Positions 6,772 to 14,183 of a stretch of DNA of 41,803 bases are shown piece after piece. A program made the position numbers and the translations under genes. The stretch comes from a virus, in IMG/VR virus record IMGVR_UViG_3300001749_000008, positions 1 to 41,803 of that record; one strand, 5' to 3'. The notes beneath the pieces are model-generated. The model saw only the letters and a program-made list of their open reading frames with translations. It had not been told where the DNA came from and searched no databases. Position 1 is the stretch's first letter, and every line of letters starts with the position of its first letter.

Positions 6772-7372
6772 CTTTTACCTTCGTTTCCGGGTGCACGCAC
6801 CCTGCGAGGATGATTGTTAGAGTTTTACGTGATATGCCGCCTTTAGTGATATCATTCAGTTTAGCGATATCGAAAGGTACTTTGACTTCATCAAGGTGGT
6901 AATAATCGAAACGCCTATCAGCATCTTCGAGAAAGTCGTGACCAATATTCGTGTCAAATGATACTGCAAGGGCATCACTTAACATCTGTGGGATTGCGCC
7001 CTTCGATAAGTCTTTCTCCTCATCCATGACTTTAATCGATTCCATAATAGCGTTATGGAGAGCTTTATCTTGACAAAACTTTTCAGTAGAGTCTGACAAC
7101 CATTGGATTTGCTGTTCGCACTTTTCGAGTCCATCTAACGTTTCAGTGCATTCTTTAAACACCGCTTCTTCAATAGGAATTTTCTCGAGATCGAGATACA
7201 GTGCTTCTTTTGTTGGTGATGCGCTATACTTAGCTATATATCGTTCGATTAATTTATAAACGACTTTGTCTGCATTCCTGTGAAAATACTCAGGCTTTAA
7301 GAATGCAATCGTCTTACGGACGAATTCATCATTATATAATAGATTTGATAATATAATCTTCTCAATATTCAT
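6752..7372 (-). CDS. 41: Helicase gp41, part 1: N-extein plus 15-residue N-intein
   Basis: Residues 1-191 are the N-terminal domain of the DnaB/gp41 helicase and the start of its RecA-like core, ending ...RKTLTIILAG. Residue 192 is Cys, the first residue of an intein (CVHPETKVKVRYRKV, block A), and the ORF stops after only 15 intein residues. The rest of this intein (143 residues) starts part 2, more than 680 bp downstream. The insertion lies inside the Walker A loop (LAG / TGVGKS), a conserved site favoured by inteins. Adding parts 1-3 gives 191+173+93 = 457 extein residues, close to the roughly 475 of T4 gp41, so a complete helicase can be assembled by trans-splicing. Confidence 0.9.
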   Translation of the reverse strand: MNIEKIILSNLLYNDEFVRKTIAFLKPEYFHRNADKVVYKLIERYIAKYSASPTKEALYLDLEKIPIEEAVFKECTETLDGLEKCEQQIQWLSDSTEKFCQDKALHNAIMESIKVMDEEKDLSKGAIPQMLSDALAVSFDTNIGHDFLEDADRRFDYYHLDEVKVPFDIAKLNDITKGGISRKTLTIILAGCVHPETKVKVRYRKV

Positions 7373-7394
7373 TCAATCTCCACTTACTAATGTT

Positions 7395-7423
7395 GAGAGC
7401 AGCTTTATTTTGATACTGCTCTC
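7395..7423. repeat. Hairpin, 8-bp perfect stem, before helicase part 1
   Basis: GAGAGCAG (7395-7402) and CTGCTCTC (7416-7423) form a perfect 8-bp stem with a 13-nt loop, between the 38-aa ORF and the helicase start at 7372. On the minus strand it is followed by mixed sequence, not a U-run. It may attenuate readthrough or control helicase translation. Confidence 0.5.
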
Positions 7424-7428
7424 GATTT

Positions 7429-7545
7429 CTACATATCTACAAATTTTCGCCAATGCGCTTTTTCTTCTGGAGTTTTTGCAGCATGCATCTTTTGACTATT
7501 TACCTGTATACCTCTATGTATACGAACTAAACCGAAATGTGACAT
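7429..7545 (-). CDS. Hypothetical small protein, 38 aa
   Basis: A 38-residue basic ORF starts at ATG 7545 with AGGAGA 8 nt upstream. It lies between the 82-aa gene and the helicase in the same direction. The C-terminal half reads KTPEEKAHWRKFVDM and looks helical. No family was recognised. The strong ribosome binding site and correct strand are the only support. Confidence 0.55.
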   Translation of the reverse strand: MSHFGLVRIHRGIQVNSQKMHAAKTPEEKAHWRKFVDM

Positions 7546-7587
7546 ATTATTCGTCTCCTATATTTGTTTATTTGCAGTGGGATGTCG

Positions 7588-7836
7588 TTATTCTTTAACA
7601 TACTCGAGAACTTCGACTTTTCGTGTAAATTCTATGGAAACTTTCACGATCCTATACCTCTCATCTATTCGCGTTAAATGTCTAAAAAAAGATGTGGCCG
7701 TCAATCGGTCTTCAATAATAAAAGCTTCATCAGCTGGCACCCATTCTGGAGAAATATATTTCTGCTGATATCTATCAGTAAAACCTTTTCTCTTTAGAAA
7801 ACAATTAGTTTGAGTATCTATTAGGGCGTAATACAT
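7588..7836 (-). CDS. Hypothetical protein, 82 aa
   Basis: A basic 82-residue protein directly after UvsX; its start codon overlaps the uvsX stop region, so it is translationally coupled. It contains alternating beta-type segments (YRIVKVSIEF, KVEVLEYVKE) but no motif I recognise. It may be a small partner of the recombination or helicase genes, an inference from position only. Confidence 0.65.
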   Translation of the reverse strand: MYYALIDTQTNCFLKRKGFTDRYQQKYISPEWVPADEAFIIEDRLTATSFFRHLTRIDERYRIVKVSIEFTRKVEVLEYVKE

Positions 7837-8903
7837 TATTCGTCTTCTATATTTTCAAATACTTCCGCGACTTCATCTTCTTCAACAAGTTTACCATGCG
7901 ATACTTGATATGTTTTCTTCACAAAATCTTGAAACTTTTCACATGCTATAATTGGTTCCCAAAATTCGGCGGTATTGGTCTCTTTTAACCTTAAGTTTTT
8001 TCCTATAATTTCACCTGTATCCATATTTACTCGCTGGTACCAACCCATTTTAGGCTTTATCACATGACCAGCTTCTAAAGCTAAATCTAAAAGACCAGAC
8101 CATTTAGAAATACCACCAGTAAACTTGACAGTAATAGGAATTTTAGATTTTTCTTTAACATATCTAGATTTTTCTACGTTAATAATGAAGTTATAACCAA
8201 GAAGTTCTTTTCCGTCTTTATCTTGCTGTCTACCGATAATAAACACATTGTCGGACGAATACATTCCTCCAGACCCGCCGGATACGATGGGCTTACTGAA
8301 CATTTCCATAGTCATGTAAACATGATTAACTACCAACATTGGAATATTTTTTAGATTTAAGTGTGGAGTTACCATTCTAAAGAATGACTTTAATTGTTTA
8401 GCTCTAGTCATATCAGCTACAGATTTTCCATCAATTGCATCATCTACTTCCTTTTTAGAAGCCATATTACCAATAGAATCTATAGCGATTACGAGCTTAT
8501 CTCCTCTAACAACGTCTTTTAGTTGCGTCATAACATCAAATTTCATTTGTTCAATGTCAGTCAGTGGTGTATGGACCACTCTTTCCATATCTAAACCTAC
8601 AGCATCAAAATACCCCTTTGGAGTACCAAATTCTGAATCATAAAACAAACATACTGCATCTGGATATTTGTCCATGTAGGCTTTTACTGAAATTAAGGTG
8701 AAAAGTGTTTTAAAGTGACGAGATGGGCCGGCCCACTGAGTAAGTCCCGGTGTTAAACCACCATGTAAGTCGCCAGAATACGCGACATTAATAGCAGGAA
8801 TAGATGTCGTAATCATATCTTTAGCATTAAAGAATTCAGATTCAGATAGAACTGCAGTTTCTTTAATTGTTGAATTTTTTTTAATTTTATCCAATAGTGA
8901 CAT
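7836..8903 (-). CDS. uvsX: UvsX RecA-like recombinase
   Basis: A 355-residue RecA/UvsX family strand-exchange protein that drives recombination-dependent replication in T4-like phages. The Walker A equivalent is GPSRHFKT at residues 59-66, matching the GPSxxxKs form of phage UvsX. Walker B is LVIAIDSIGN at 137-146, and SGGSGGMYSSDNVFIIGRQQ is the loop/DNA-binding region near 205-225. T4 UvsX is 391 residues, so this copy is slightly shorter but has no internal gap. It lies upstream of the helicase in one transcript, matching their joint role at D-loops. Unlike gp41 and gp43, it is uninterrupted. Confidence 0.95.
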   Translation of the reverse strand: MSLLDKIKKNSTIKETAVLSESEFFNAKDMITTSIPAINVAYSGDLHGGLTPGLTQWAGPSRHFKTLFTLISVKAYMDKYPDAVCLFYDSEFGTPKGYFDAVGLDMERVVHTPLTDIEQMKFDVMTQLKDVVRGDKLVIAIDSIGNMASKKEVDDAIDGKSVADMTRAKQLKSFFRMVTPHLNLKNIPMLVVNHVYMTMEMFSKPIVSGGSGGMYSSDNVFIIGRQQDKDGKELLGYNFIINVEKSRYVKEKSKIPITVKFTGGISKWSGLLDLALEAGHVIKPKMGWYQRVNMDTGEIIGKNLRLKETNTAEFWEPIIACEKFQDFVKKTYQVSHGKLVEEDEVAEVFENIEDE

Positions 8904-8907
8904 GGTA

Positions 8908-9126
8908 TTATCCTTTTAAAATTGTATTTAGTTTATCAATGAATTCGTCAATTTTTTCTGCTCGACCAGGCCACTCTATGATTGGCTTCGTTTCGGCATC
9001 TTTTCTTAAATTGTTAAGTAATGGCATAACGGCGTCGTAGATTTGTTGAGCTTTGTCTGTTTTTACAAGTGTCTTCTCGGCCTCGCCAGCAGTGTAAGCG
9101 CTAAAGCCAAAATCAAAATCATCCAT
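8908..9126 (-). CDS. Small acidic protein next to UvsX, 72 aa
   Basis: The likely start is ATG 9126 (MDDFDFGFSAYTAGEAEK), because it overlaps the TGA of the upstream gene and matches the MxDFDFGFxA start of small uvsX-adjacent proteins in other T4-like phages as I remember them. The longer in-frame extension upstream reads through the previous gene. The C-terminal half has WPGRAEKIDEFIDKL. Its constant position suggests a recombination-associated role, but none is known. Confidence 0.75.
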   Translation of the reverse strand: MDDFDFGFSAYTAGEAEKTLVKTDKAQQIYDAVMPLLNNLRKDAETKPIIEWPGRAEKIDEFIDKLNTILKG

Positions 9127-9478
9127 TCCGTGGTTTCCTTTTATGCGGTGGTTCTTTTTCCCATAAATTTCCACTATTAATTATGTCTTGACGATGTTCA
9201 TCTAATGTTTTAGGTTTAAATTCTTTTTCCATCTCTTTAAAATACAGAGGTTTGAGATCAATTAGAAAAGTTCTGAGGCGGTCAGCCAAGTCAATATCAT
9301 TTTCAGATCCGTCTACATTATCGAGCAGTTCAATCAATCTATTTACCGTAAACTCATCTAGAGGTAATTGTTTAGAAATTCTATTATAATAGTATGCTTG
9401 CTCCCAAATGTGCATTCGTTGGGCGCTCTGTTCAGCACAAGTTTCATAATTTGTATAATATTCATTTAAATTGATCAT
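9119..9478 (-). CDS. Hypothetical protein, 119 aa
   Basis: ATG 9478 overlaps the gp43 part 2 stop as ATGA, so this ORF is coupled to the polymerase; a TTG 9 nt upstream is less likely. The protein is acidic and helical, with EFTVNRLIELLDNVDG in the middle and a basic tail. No family was recognised. It sits between polymerase and uvsX, in a block of replication genes. Confidence 0.7.
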   Translation of the reverse strand: MINLNEYYTNYETCAEQSAQRMHIWEQAYYYNRISKQLPLDEFTVNRLIELLDNVDGSENDIDLADRLRTFLIDLKPLYFKEMEKEFKPKTLDEHRQDIINSGNLWEKEPPHKRKPRNG

Positions 9479-10410
9479 GAGAACCAATCCTCCAACGTTG
9501 ATACCTTTTCAGCATTCCATCCGATAGCTTTCAGTATAGATTGCAGGGGATCAATAAACGACTTTTCAAACTGTAAATCGTAATCAATGTATCTCTCTAT
9601 CTCGAACTCAGGCGGCAGATTGTCTGGACATGCTACAACGTTCGAAAAGTATGGATTTGGCTGTTTAAGTTGAGCATACCGAATTTTATCGCCGCTGCCT
9701 ATCTGCTCATATTTATCACCAATATCGTGTTCTTTTAGCAATCTATTAAATAAAATTGAACCTTTTACATGGATGGGAGTACCGCTTACGAATCCTTCTT
9801 TCGAAGCCCATTTATCTATATCCGAGATACCTCGGGGAAATGCGATTTGTTCGAAGTCGAACTCTGTAAATTCATCTCTAAATTTCTCAACATATTCTTG
9901 AAGATCACTTTCCTCTTTCAACATGATAATTTTCAGGGCATTTTTAATTGCATTTCTACAGACCGCAGGAGTAGATGATTTGATCGCTTCGATGCCAGAC
10001 ATTTTAAGTTTAGGCTCTGAGTATTCGACTCCTTCTTGGTTGAATACGTTGAGAATGTATCTCTTCTTCGCAGTCCAAATTCCCTTGTTGGCTATGCATT
10101 CTCTCTTCATTTGCATTTTCTGTTGAGATGCCTGCATCATTTCTGCGAGTTCTTCGTAATAACGATCGATAGCTGGCTCAAGCTTCTTTTCACAGTATTG
10201 ATCAAGAATTCTAGATATTTCTTGATCGGATTTGCCTTCAGGAATTACCTTCTTGACAAGTTCATCTAGAGTAATGTAAACTGAATTATGCACGCATATA
10301 TCATTAGCAAAAAAGTTATGATTATCTTCAACTTCTATATCATAAACATAATCTTCAATCTCACCTAAATCTTCTACTGTATAGTTTAAATCAAATTTTA
10401 GTTCTGACAT
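9475..10410 (-). CDS. 43: DNA polymerase gp43, part 2: C-intein plus C-extein
   Basis: Residues 1-42 are a canonical C-terminal split intein: block F at YVYDIEVEDNHNFFANDI and block G ending CVHN. Ser-43 is the +1 extein residue, and SVYITLDELV continues family B polymerase directly after the DTD catalytic motif. The next 269 residues hold the KxY-type motif (AKKRYILNVFN) and the thumb, ending in a short clamp-binding-like tail LEDWFS. With part 1, the spliced enzyme would be 562+269 = 831 residues (T4 gp43 is 898). The start overlaps the end of the endonuclease upstream by 20 nt in another frame. Confidence 0.93.
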   Translation of the reverse strand: MSELKFDLNYTVEDLGEIEDYVYDIEVEDNHNFFANDICVHNSVYITLDELVKKVIPEGKSDQEISRILDQYCEKKLEPAIDRYYEELAEMMQASQQKMQMKRECIANKGIWTAKKRYILNVFNQEGVEYSEPKLKMSGIEAIKSSTPAVCRNAIKNALKIIMLKEESDLQEYVEKFRDEFTEFDFEQIAFPRGISDIDKWASKEGFVSGTPIHVKGSILFNRLLKEHDIGDKYEQIGSGDKIRYAQLKQPNPYFSNVVACPDNLPPEFEIERYIDYDLQFEKSFIDPLQSILKAIGWNAEKVSTLEDWFS

Positions 10411-11458
10411 GTTTTAAAATTCTTTCAATGGTTTTATTAGGATCTTTTGTATAATCATATTCCCAAATGGTAATGCATTCAATGTTACGCTTTTCTAATA
10501 TTAGTTTTAATTTATAATCGTCTTCTTCCCATCTCTCTTTAGCCTTCACTTTAGTCTGACCCCGCCCCCTTAAGCATTCATTCGGATGATATAATTTTGG
10601 ATTTCCATGATAATGATCTCCATGATATTCTATTGCAAAATTTAGTTCTGGACAAACGAAATCGTATTTTTTATAAGTGTTGTTATCTAAAATGCCATAC
10701 TCACCGCCATTTTCCGCATAATAGCATTTCTTGTGTGTAAATGGTTCTGACCTTATTAGTTTAGAAAATAACCTCTGTGATGCTTTTGAGTATGGCGATT
10801 TTGATTTTCTTACATATTCTTCATATTTAATTTTACCATCATCGCCATATTTTCTGATGAAATTTTCTAAAGTTAATGCCTTTTTAGAATTAATTTCTAA
10901 ATATTTGGATTTTCCTAAGTACTCTTCTGTATTTGTATATGCTTGCTTTTTACAATATTCATCGAATCTTCTTGTACCTTCATATTCGCCGTATTTTGAA
11001 ACTAAATTCTCTAATGTAACTGCTCTAGATTTATTAAATTCATCAAATTTAGTCTTTGTCCATCCGTGTTTTTTATTTTTATACTCAAAGGAATTTGTAT
11101 ATGCTTGCTTTTTACAATATTCATCGAATCTTCTTGTACCTTCATCTTCGCCGTATTTTGAAACTAAATTCTCTAAAGTTATGGCCTTTAGAGAATTTAG
11201 TTTATCATACTTTTGTTTTCCTAATTCTTCACCGTACATTAAAATGCATTTTTCTAGAGATACAACTGATCCTAAGTGTAAACAAGTCTTAACAATATGA
11301 TACAAATCATCTATATTTGGATTTCGGTATTTAATAATATTTTCAACCGAAGATTTGTGTATGTTATTTTCTAAATATTCAATCTGGCTGCATGTTAAAC
11401 TGCATTCAATGTTTACTTCTGAACCGTATTTCTTATATTTTCTTATTATTTTCTTCAT
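10391..11458 (-). CDS. Vsr-like homing endonuclease in the gp43 split-intein gap
   Basis: A 355-residue endonuclease gene lies exactly between the two halves of the polymerase intein, same strand. Its C-terminal 120 residues resemble the Vsr/EDxHD nuclease fold: YDFVCPELNFAIEYHGDHYHG, a conserved W-E-E-D helix and ITIWEYDY. The N-terminal two-thirds contain three or more repeats of a module like ENLVSKYGExEGTRRFDEYCKK, probably DNA-binding. This layout matches the published 'fractured gene' arrangement, where a free-standing Vsr-like endonuclease separates split-intein halves. It overlaps part 1 by 26 nt and part 2 by 20 nt, so all three ORFs are probably translated from one message. Confidence 0.88.
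   Translation of the reverse strand: MKKIIRKYKKYGSEVNIECSLTCSQIEYLENNIHKSSVENIIKYRNPNIDDLYHIVKTCLHLGSVVSLEKCILMYGEELGKQKYDKLNSLKAITLENLVSKYGEDEGTRRFDEYCKKQAYTNSFEYKNKKHGWTKTKFDEFNKSRAVTLENLVSKYGEYEGTRRFDEYCKKQAYTNTEEYLGKSKYLEINSKKALTLENFIRKYGDDGKIKYEEYVRKSKSPYSKASQRLFSKLIRSEPFTHKKCYYAENGGEYGILDNNTYKKYDFVCPELNFAIEYHGDHYHGNPKLYHPNECLRGRGQTKVKAKERWEEDDYKLKLILEKRNIECITIWEYDYTKDPNKTIERILKHVRTKI
10931..11176 (-). repeat. 84-bp direct repeat in the Vsr-like endonuclease gene
   Basis: Positions 10931-11014 and 11093-11176 match at 83 of 84 bases, with a period of 162 bases (54 codons). It encodes the repeated module containing SKYGExEGTRRFDEYCKKQA. A third, more diverged copy of the module precedes the nuclease domain. 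Near identity at DNA level means a recent in-frame duplication, possibly changing target-site length. Confidence 0.85.
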
Positions 11459-13535
11459 CTGTTATCATTGAATCCTTATCTGTTCCTATTATATTTATAA
11501 TACTGTGAATTTTTGGATTCAGTTTATGTGGTTTTATAGATGATATTTTTTTTGTGTTTACGTTCCGTGCTATAATACTATGATCTTCTGTGACAACAAC
11601 AGACTTCCCGTCATTGTTCGTAATCCTAAACATCCTCTTTTTTACTTTATGTTTCATAACATAATTAATACTTTTTGTTTCTAATTTTCCTTCCTTAGAA
11701 ACTGAAGGCGTAGTGTCATTTTCACACAATTTAACATAATTGTGATTAAATTTATCGCACTTTAAGAAAATGTCTTCTTTGAGATTATAATAATCTTCAA
11801 TTGTCATATCTACACCGTTTACATTTATAACAGACTCACCAACGACTGAATCCGTATCAGACGCGATCACATAATCAGCGTTTTCAGTACCAAGAAGTTT
11901 GTTGAAATATTCATTCAAGCGGTCTGCAATCCATCTAATTGAAAGCTGGCCAGACATTGTAATAGCTTCAGCATGATTAATATCATACCAACGGAAATAC
12001 CTGTTGCCGAGAGCACCATAAGCTGAGTTGAGCTGAATCTTTTTAGCCATTTGAAGATTATTGAGCTTAGATATTATTTTCTCTAATTCCCACCTCTCTT
12101 TCTTATCAGAAGTGATCTGAAGCTTCTGTTGAGCGCTGATCATTTGCTTCTTGTAGACTTTACGATCATTATACATTTTCTGCATAAGAGCTGCAAGAAA
12201 ACCTTGTTCGCTCTTGTCGTAAAAGCACCCATTGGCGCAATATGAATATTGGTCGTCTAGGTTCACCTTTCTTTCTAAAAGATCATCAATCGACGGGAAC
12301 CCTGACATCTTACCTCTGAATTTCTCAGGTGAGATATTATATTGCATGATAAGGTGTGGATATAGTGAATTCAAGTCAAATGATATCACCCACTTGTGTA
12401 GACCGGTTTGAGGTGCCTTAACATAACCACCAACTAGTGGAGCATTAAATCCTGGTTCATTTTTCATTGGGATCACGTAACCCTGATCCATCAGATAATT
12501 GTGGATCATGATGTCCCATTGACGAACTGAAGCTAAAGTATCTTGATAGTTTACTTTCGCGTCATACGCTAGAGCAAAAACTAGATCAATGAGTTTAAGT
12601 TTTTCTTCTAATTTGAAAACCAAATCGACATCGTGAATATTGTAGGCTACGTACTTTTGAGGATCTTTTGCATACAAGTCATCAAGGTTGCCATATTCAG
12701 AATAATCAATCTTCTTTTCACCAAGCTCCTCTTGACATATGAAGTCAAGTCTATAACTTTCACGTGGTGTATATATGAATTTCTTATAAAGCTGCATGTA
12801 ATCTAATACAGCGATACCTTCAATTCTAAATGAAGGGCAAGGTTTACCTTTGATATAAACTTCATACTGGTTCAATTTGCCCCAAGGGCTAAGTTCTTTA
12901 GCGAATTTCTCACCAAGAACACGAATAATTCTATTCACTAAATATGGAATATCATAAAATTCACAGTTCCAACCCGTAATTACATCGGGATCGAGATACT
13001 TCCAGATTTCTATAATCTTGATTAGCATCTCTCTTTCACTTTTACAACGATAGTAAACTACGTTTTCATTAGTTTCTTCAAAGTCTTTCACACCAAACAC
13101 GTAACGCATATTACCTTTTCTTAAGGTAACACAAGTGATTTCATTTGGTACTGTTGTAACTGAGGTTGCGATGTCCACTCTTCGAGTCATCGCGTTTTCG
13201 ATATCTATACCTACAACCGAGATATTCTCAGGTTCATAGTTTATAGTGCCTTGGAAATTATCATAGATAAACGCATACTGAAAGGTTGAAAGACCGTAGA
13301 TGGAGAAACCGCCCACATCTTCATATTGTTTAATAAATTGCCGTGCATCGTACATCGTGTTGAAATTTTTCTTTTCAACATACTTACCATCAAGCGTTTT
13401 GAATTGTGTTTCTGTTGAAGCTGGTACGAATAAGTATGGGGAATATGAATAGATTTCTTTATGGGGTTTTCCTGCCTTTACACCTTTAGCATATATTCTT
13501 CCCTTGTTAAGGAAGATGTTTGTGTAAAAATCCAT
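11433..13535 (-). CDS. 43: DNA polymerase gp43, part 1: N-extein plus N-intein
   Basis: A family B replicative polymerase with 3'-5' exonuclease. Exo I is GIDIEN (D111), Exo II is GWNCEFYD (N190-D195) and Exo III is YNIHDVD (Y298-D302). Polymerase motif A is DLNSLYP (D387), motif B is KIQLNSAYGALGN (about 499-511) and motif C is ASDTDS. After D562 the intein begins at Ser-563 (SVVGESVINVNG), which is the pol-c insertion site within the catalytic DTDS. The N-intein runs 138 residues with block B SVVVTEDHSI, then stops. Without trans-splicing to part 2 the enzyme would lack its palm C-terminus and thumb. No other defect is seen. Confidence 0.95.
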   Translation of the reverse strand: MDFYTNIFLNKGRIYAKGVKAGKPHKEIYSYSPYLFVPASTETQFKTLDGKYVEKKNFNTMYDARQFIKQYEDVGGFSIYGLSTFQYAFIYDNFQGTINYEPENISVVGIDIENAMTRRVDIATSVTTVPNEITCVTLRKGNMRYVFGVKDFEETNENVVYYRCKSEREMLIKIIEIWKYLDPDVITGWNCEFYDIPYLVNRIIRVLGEKFAKELSPWGKLNQYEVYIKGKPCPSFRIEGIAVLDYMQLYKKFIYTPRESYRLDFICQEELGEKKIDYSEYGNLDDLYAKDPQKYVAYNIHDVDLVFKLEEKLKLIDLVFALAYDAKVNYQDTLASVRQWDIMIHNYLMDQGYVIPMKNEPGFNAPLVGGYVKAPQTGLHKWVISFDLNSLYPHLIMQYNISPEKFRGKMSGFPSIDDLLERKVNLDDQYSYCANGCFYDKSEQGFLAALMQKMYNDRKVYKKQMISAQQKLQITSDKKERWELEKIISKLNNLQMAKKIQLNSAYGALGNRYFRWYDINHAEAITMSGQLSIRWIADRLNEYFNKLLGTENADYVIASDTDSVVGESVINVNGVDMTIEDYYNLKEDIFLKCDKFNHNYVKLCENDTTPSVSKEGKLETKSINYVMKHKVKKRMFRITNNDGKSVVVTEDHSIIARNVNTKKISSIKPHKLNPKIHSIINIIGTDKDSMITDEENNKKI

Positions 13536-13549
13536 GAATGTTCCTCAAT

Positions 13550-13557
13550 AATAAATA
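13550..13557 (+). promoter_or_regulatory. Candidate late-type promoter box AATAAATA
   Basis: This box lies in the 67-bp divergent gap between gp43 and the muramidase, pointing toward the muramidase. It has the same sequence context as the box before the HNH gene at 6090. A separate AT-rich TATAAT-like stretch follows at about 13563. A muramidase would be expected to be a late gene. GGAGAAG just before 13603 is the ribosome binding site. Confidence 0.4.
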
Positions 13558-13602
13558 ATCTAGTATAATATATATACGCCAAACTCAACATTGGAGAAGT
13601 AA

Positions 13603-14145
13603 ATGGCTGTTAATTTTCGTAAGCATAGTGATGTTTTTGACAAATCACTCGCTGTAATCTTGTATCACGAAGGTGGATATGTTAACCATCCTAAAGATCC
13701 AGGTGGCGCAACCAATATGGGTGTCACAAAAAGGGTCTATGAAAAGTGGATCGGAAAGAAGGTAAAAGATCTTGACATGAGTCTAATCACTCAGAAAGAT
13801 GTTACCCCAATCTATAAGAAAAACTATTGGGACAAGATTAAAGGTGACAAACTTCCCGCAGGTCTAAGCCTTGCAGTTTTTGATTTTGCTGTAAATGCTG
13901 GTGTTAGTCGCGCATCTAAATATCTTCAACAATTAGTTGGAGTAAAGCAAGATGGCGCAATCGGACGTAAAACTCTTAAAGCAGTAGATGAATATGTAAG
14001 CACATATTCAAAAAATGTTGCGGTTAAGAAGTATTCACAATTGAGACTCAATTTCTACAAGCGCCTAAAAACATTCCCTACATTTGGTAGAGGATGGTTA
14101 AGAAGAGTTGATAGTGTAGAACAGTCGGCTTTAAAGATACTCTAA
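13603..14145 (+). CDS. Endolysin: GH108-type N-acetylmuramidase
   Basis: A 180-residue peptidoglycan hydrolase expected to cut the glycan backbone and lyse the host. The catalytic segment near residues 19-35 reads LYHEGGYVNHPKDPGGATN, the E-G-G-Y signature of glycosyl hydrolase family 108. The C-terminal part (VGVKQDGAIGRKTLKAV) is the peptidoglycan-binding PG_binding_3-type helix bundle. There is no signal peptide, so it needs a holin to reach the wall; none is evident nearby. It is one of only three plus-strand genes here and is followed by a strong terminator, so it forms its own transcription unit. Confidence 0.92.
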   Translation: MAVNFRKHSDVFDKSLAVILYHEGGYVNHPKDPGGATNMGVTKRVYEKWIGKKVKDLDMSLITQKDVTPIYKKNYWDKIKGDKLPAGLSLAVFDFAVNAGVSRASKYLQQLVGVKQDGAIGRKTLKAVDEYVSTYSKNVAVKKYSQLRLNFYKRLKTFPTFGRGWLRRVDSVEQSALKIL

Positions 14146-14178
14146 TCAGAAGGGGGAGTTTTAACTCTCCCCTTCTGA
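14146..14178. terminator. Bidirectional terminator hairpin
   Basis: TCAGAAGGGGGAGTT at 14146-14160 pairs with 14163-14178 (one bulge, 2-nt loop), giving a stem of about 15 bp directly after the muramidase stop. It is followed by a moderately T-rich stretch on the plus strand. It separates the convergent muramidase and Hsp20 genes and can stop transcription from both sides. Confidence 0.8.
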
Positions 14179-14183
14179 ATATC

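Noticed and set aside
10731-11300. A 189-aa plus-strand ORF
   Set aside because: It is the antisense shadow of the Vsr-like endonuclease repeats; its own repeats simply mirror them.
11433-13535. Reading the polymerase ORF end as a plain C-terminal truncation
   Set aside because: The last 138 residues have intein block A and B motifs and the remaining polymerase follows a clean C-intein at 10410, so a split intein explains the break better.
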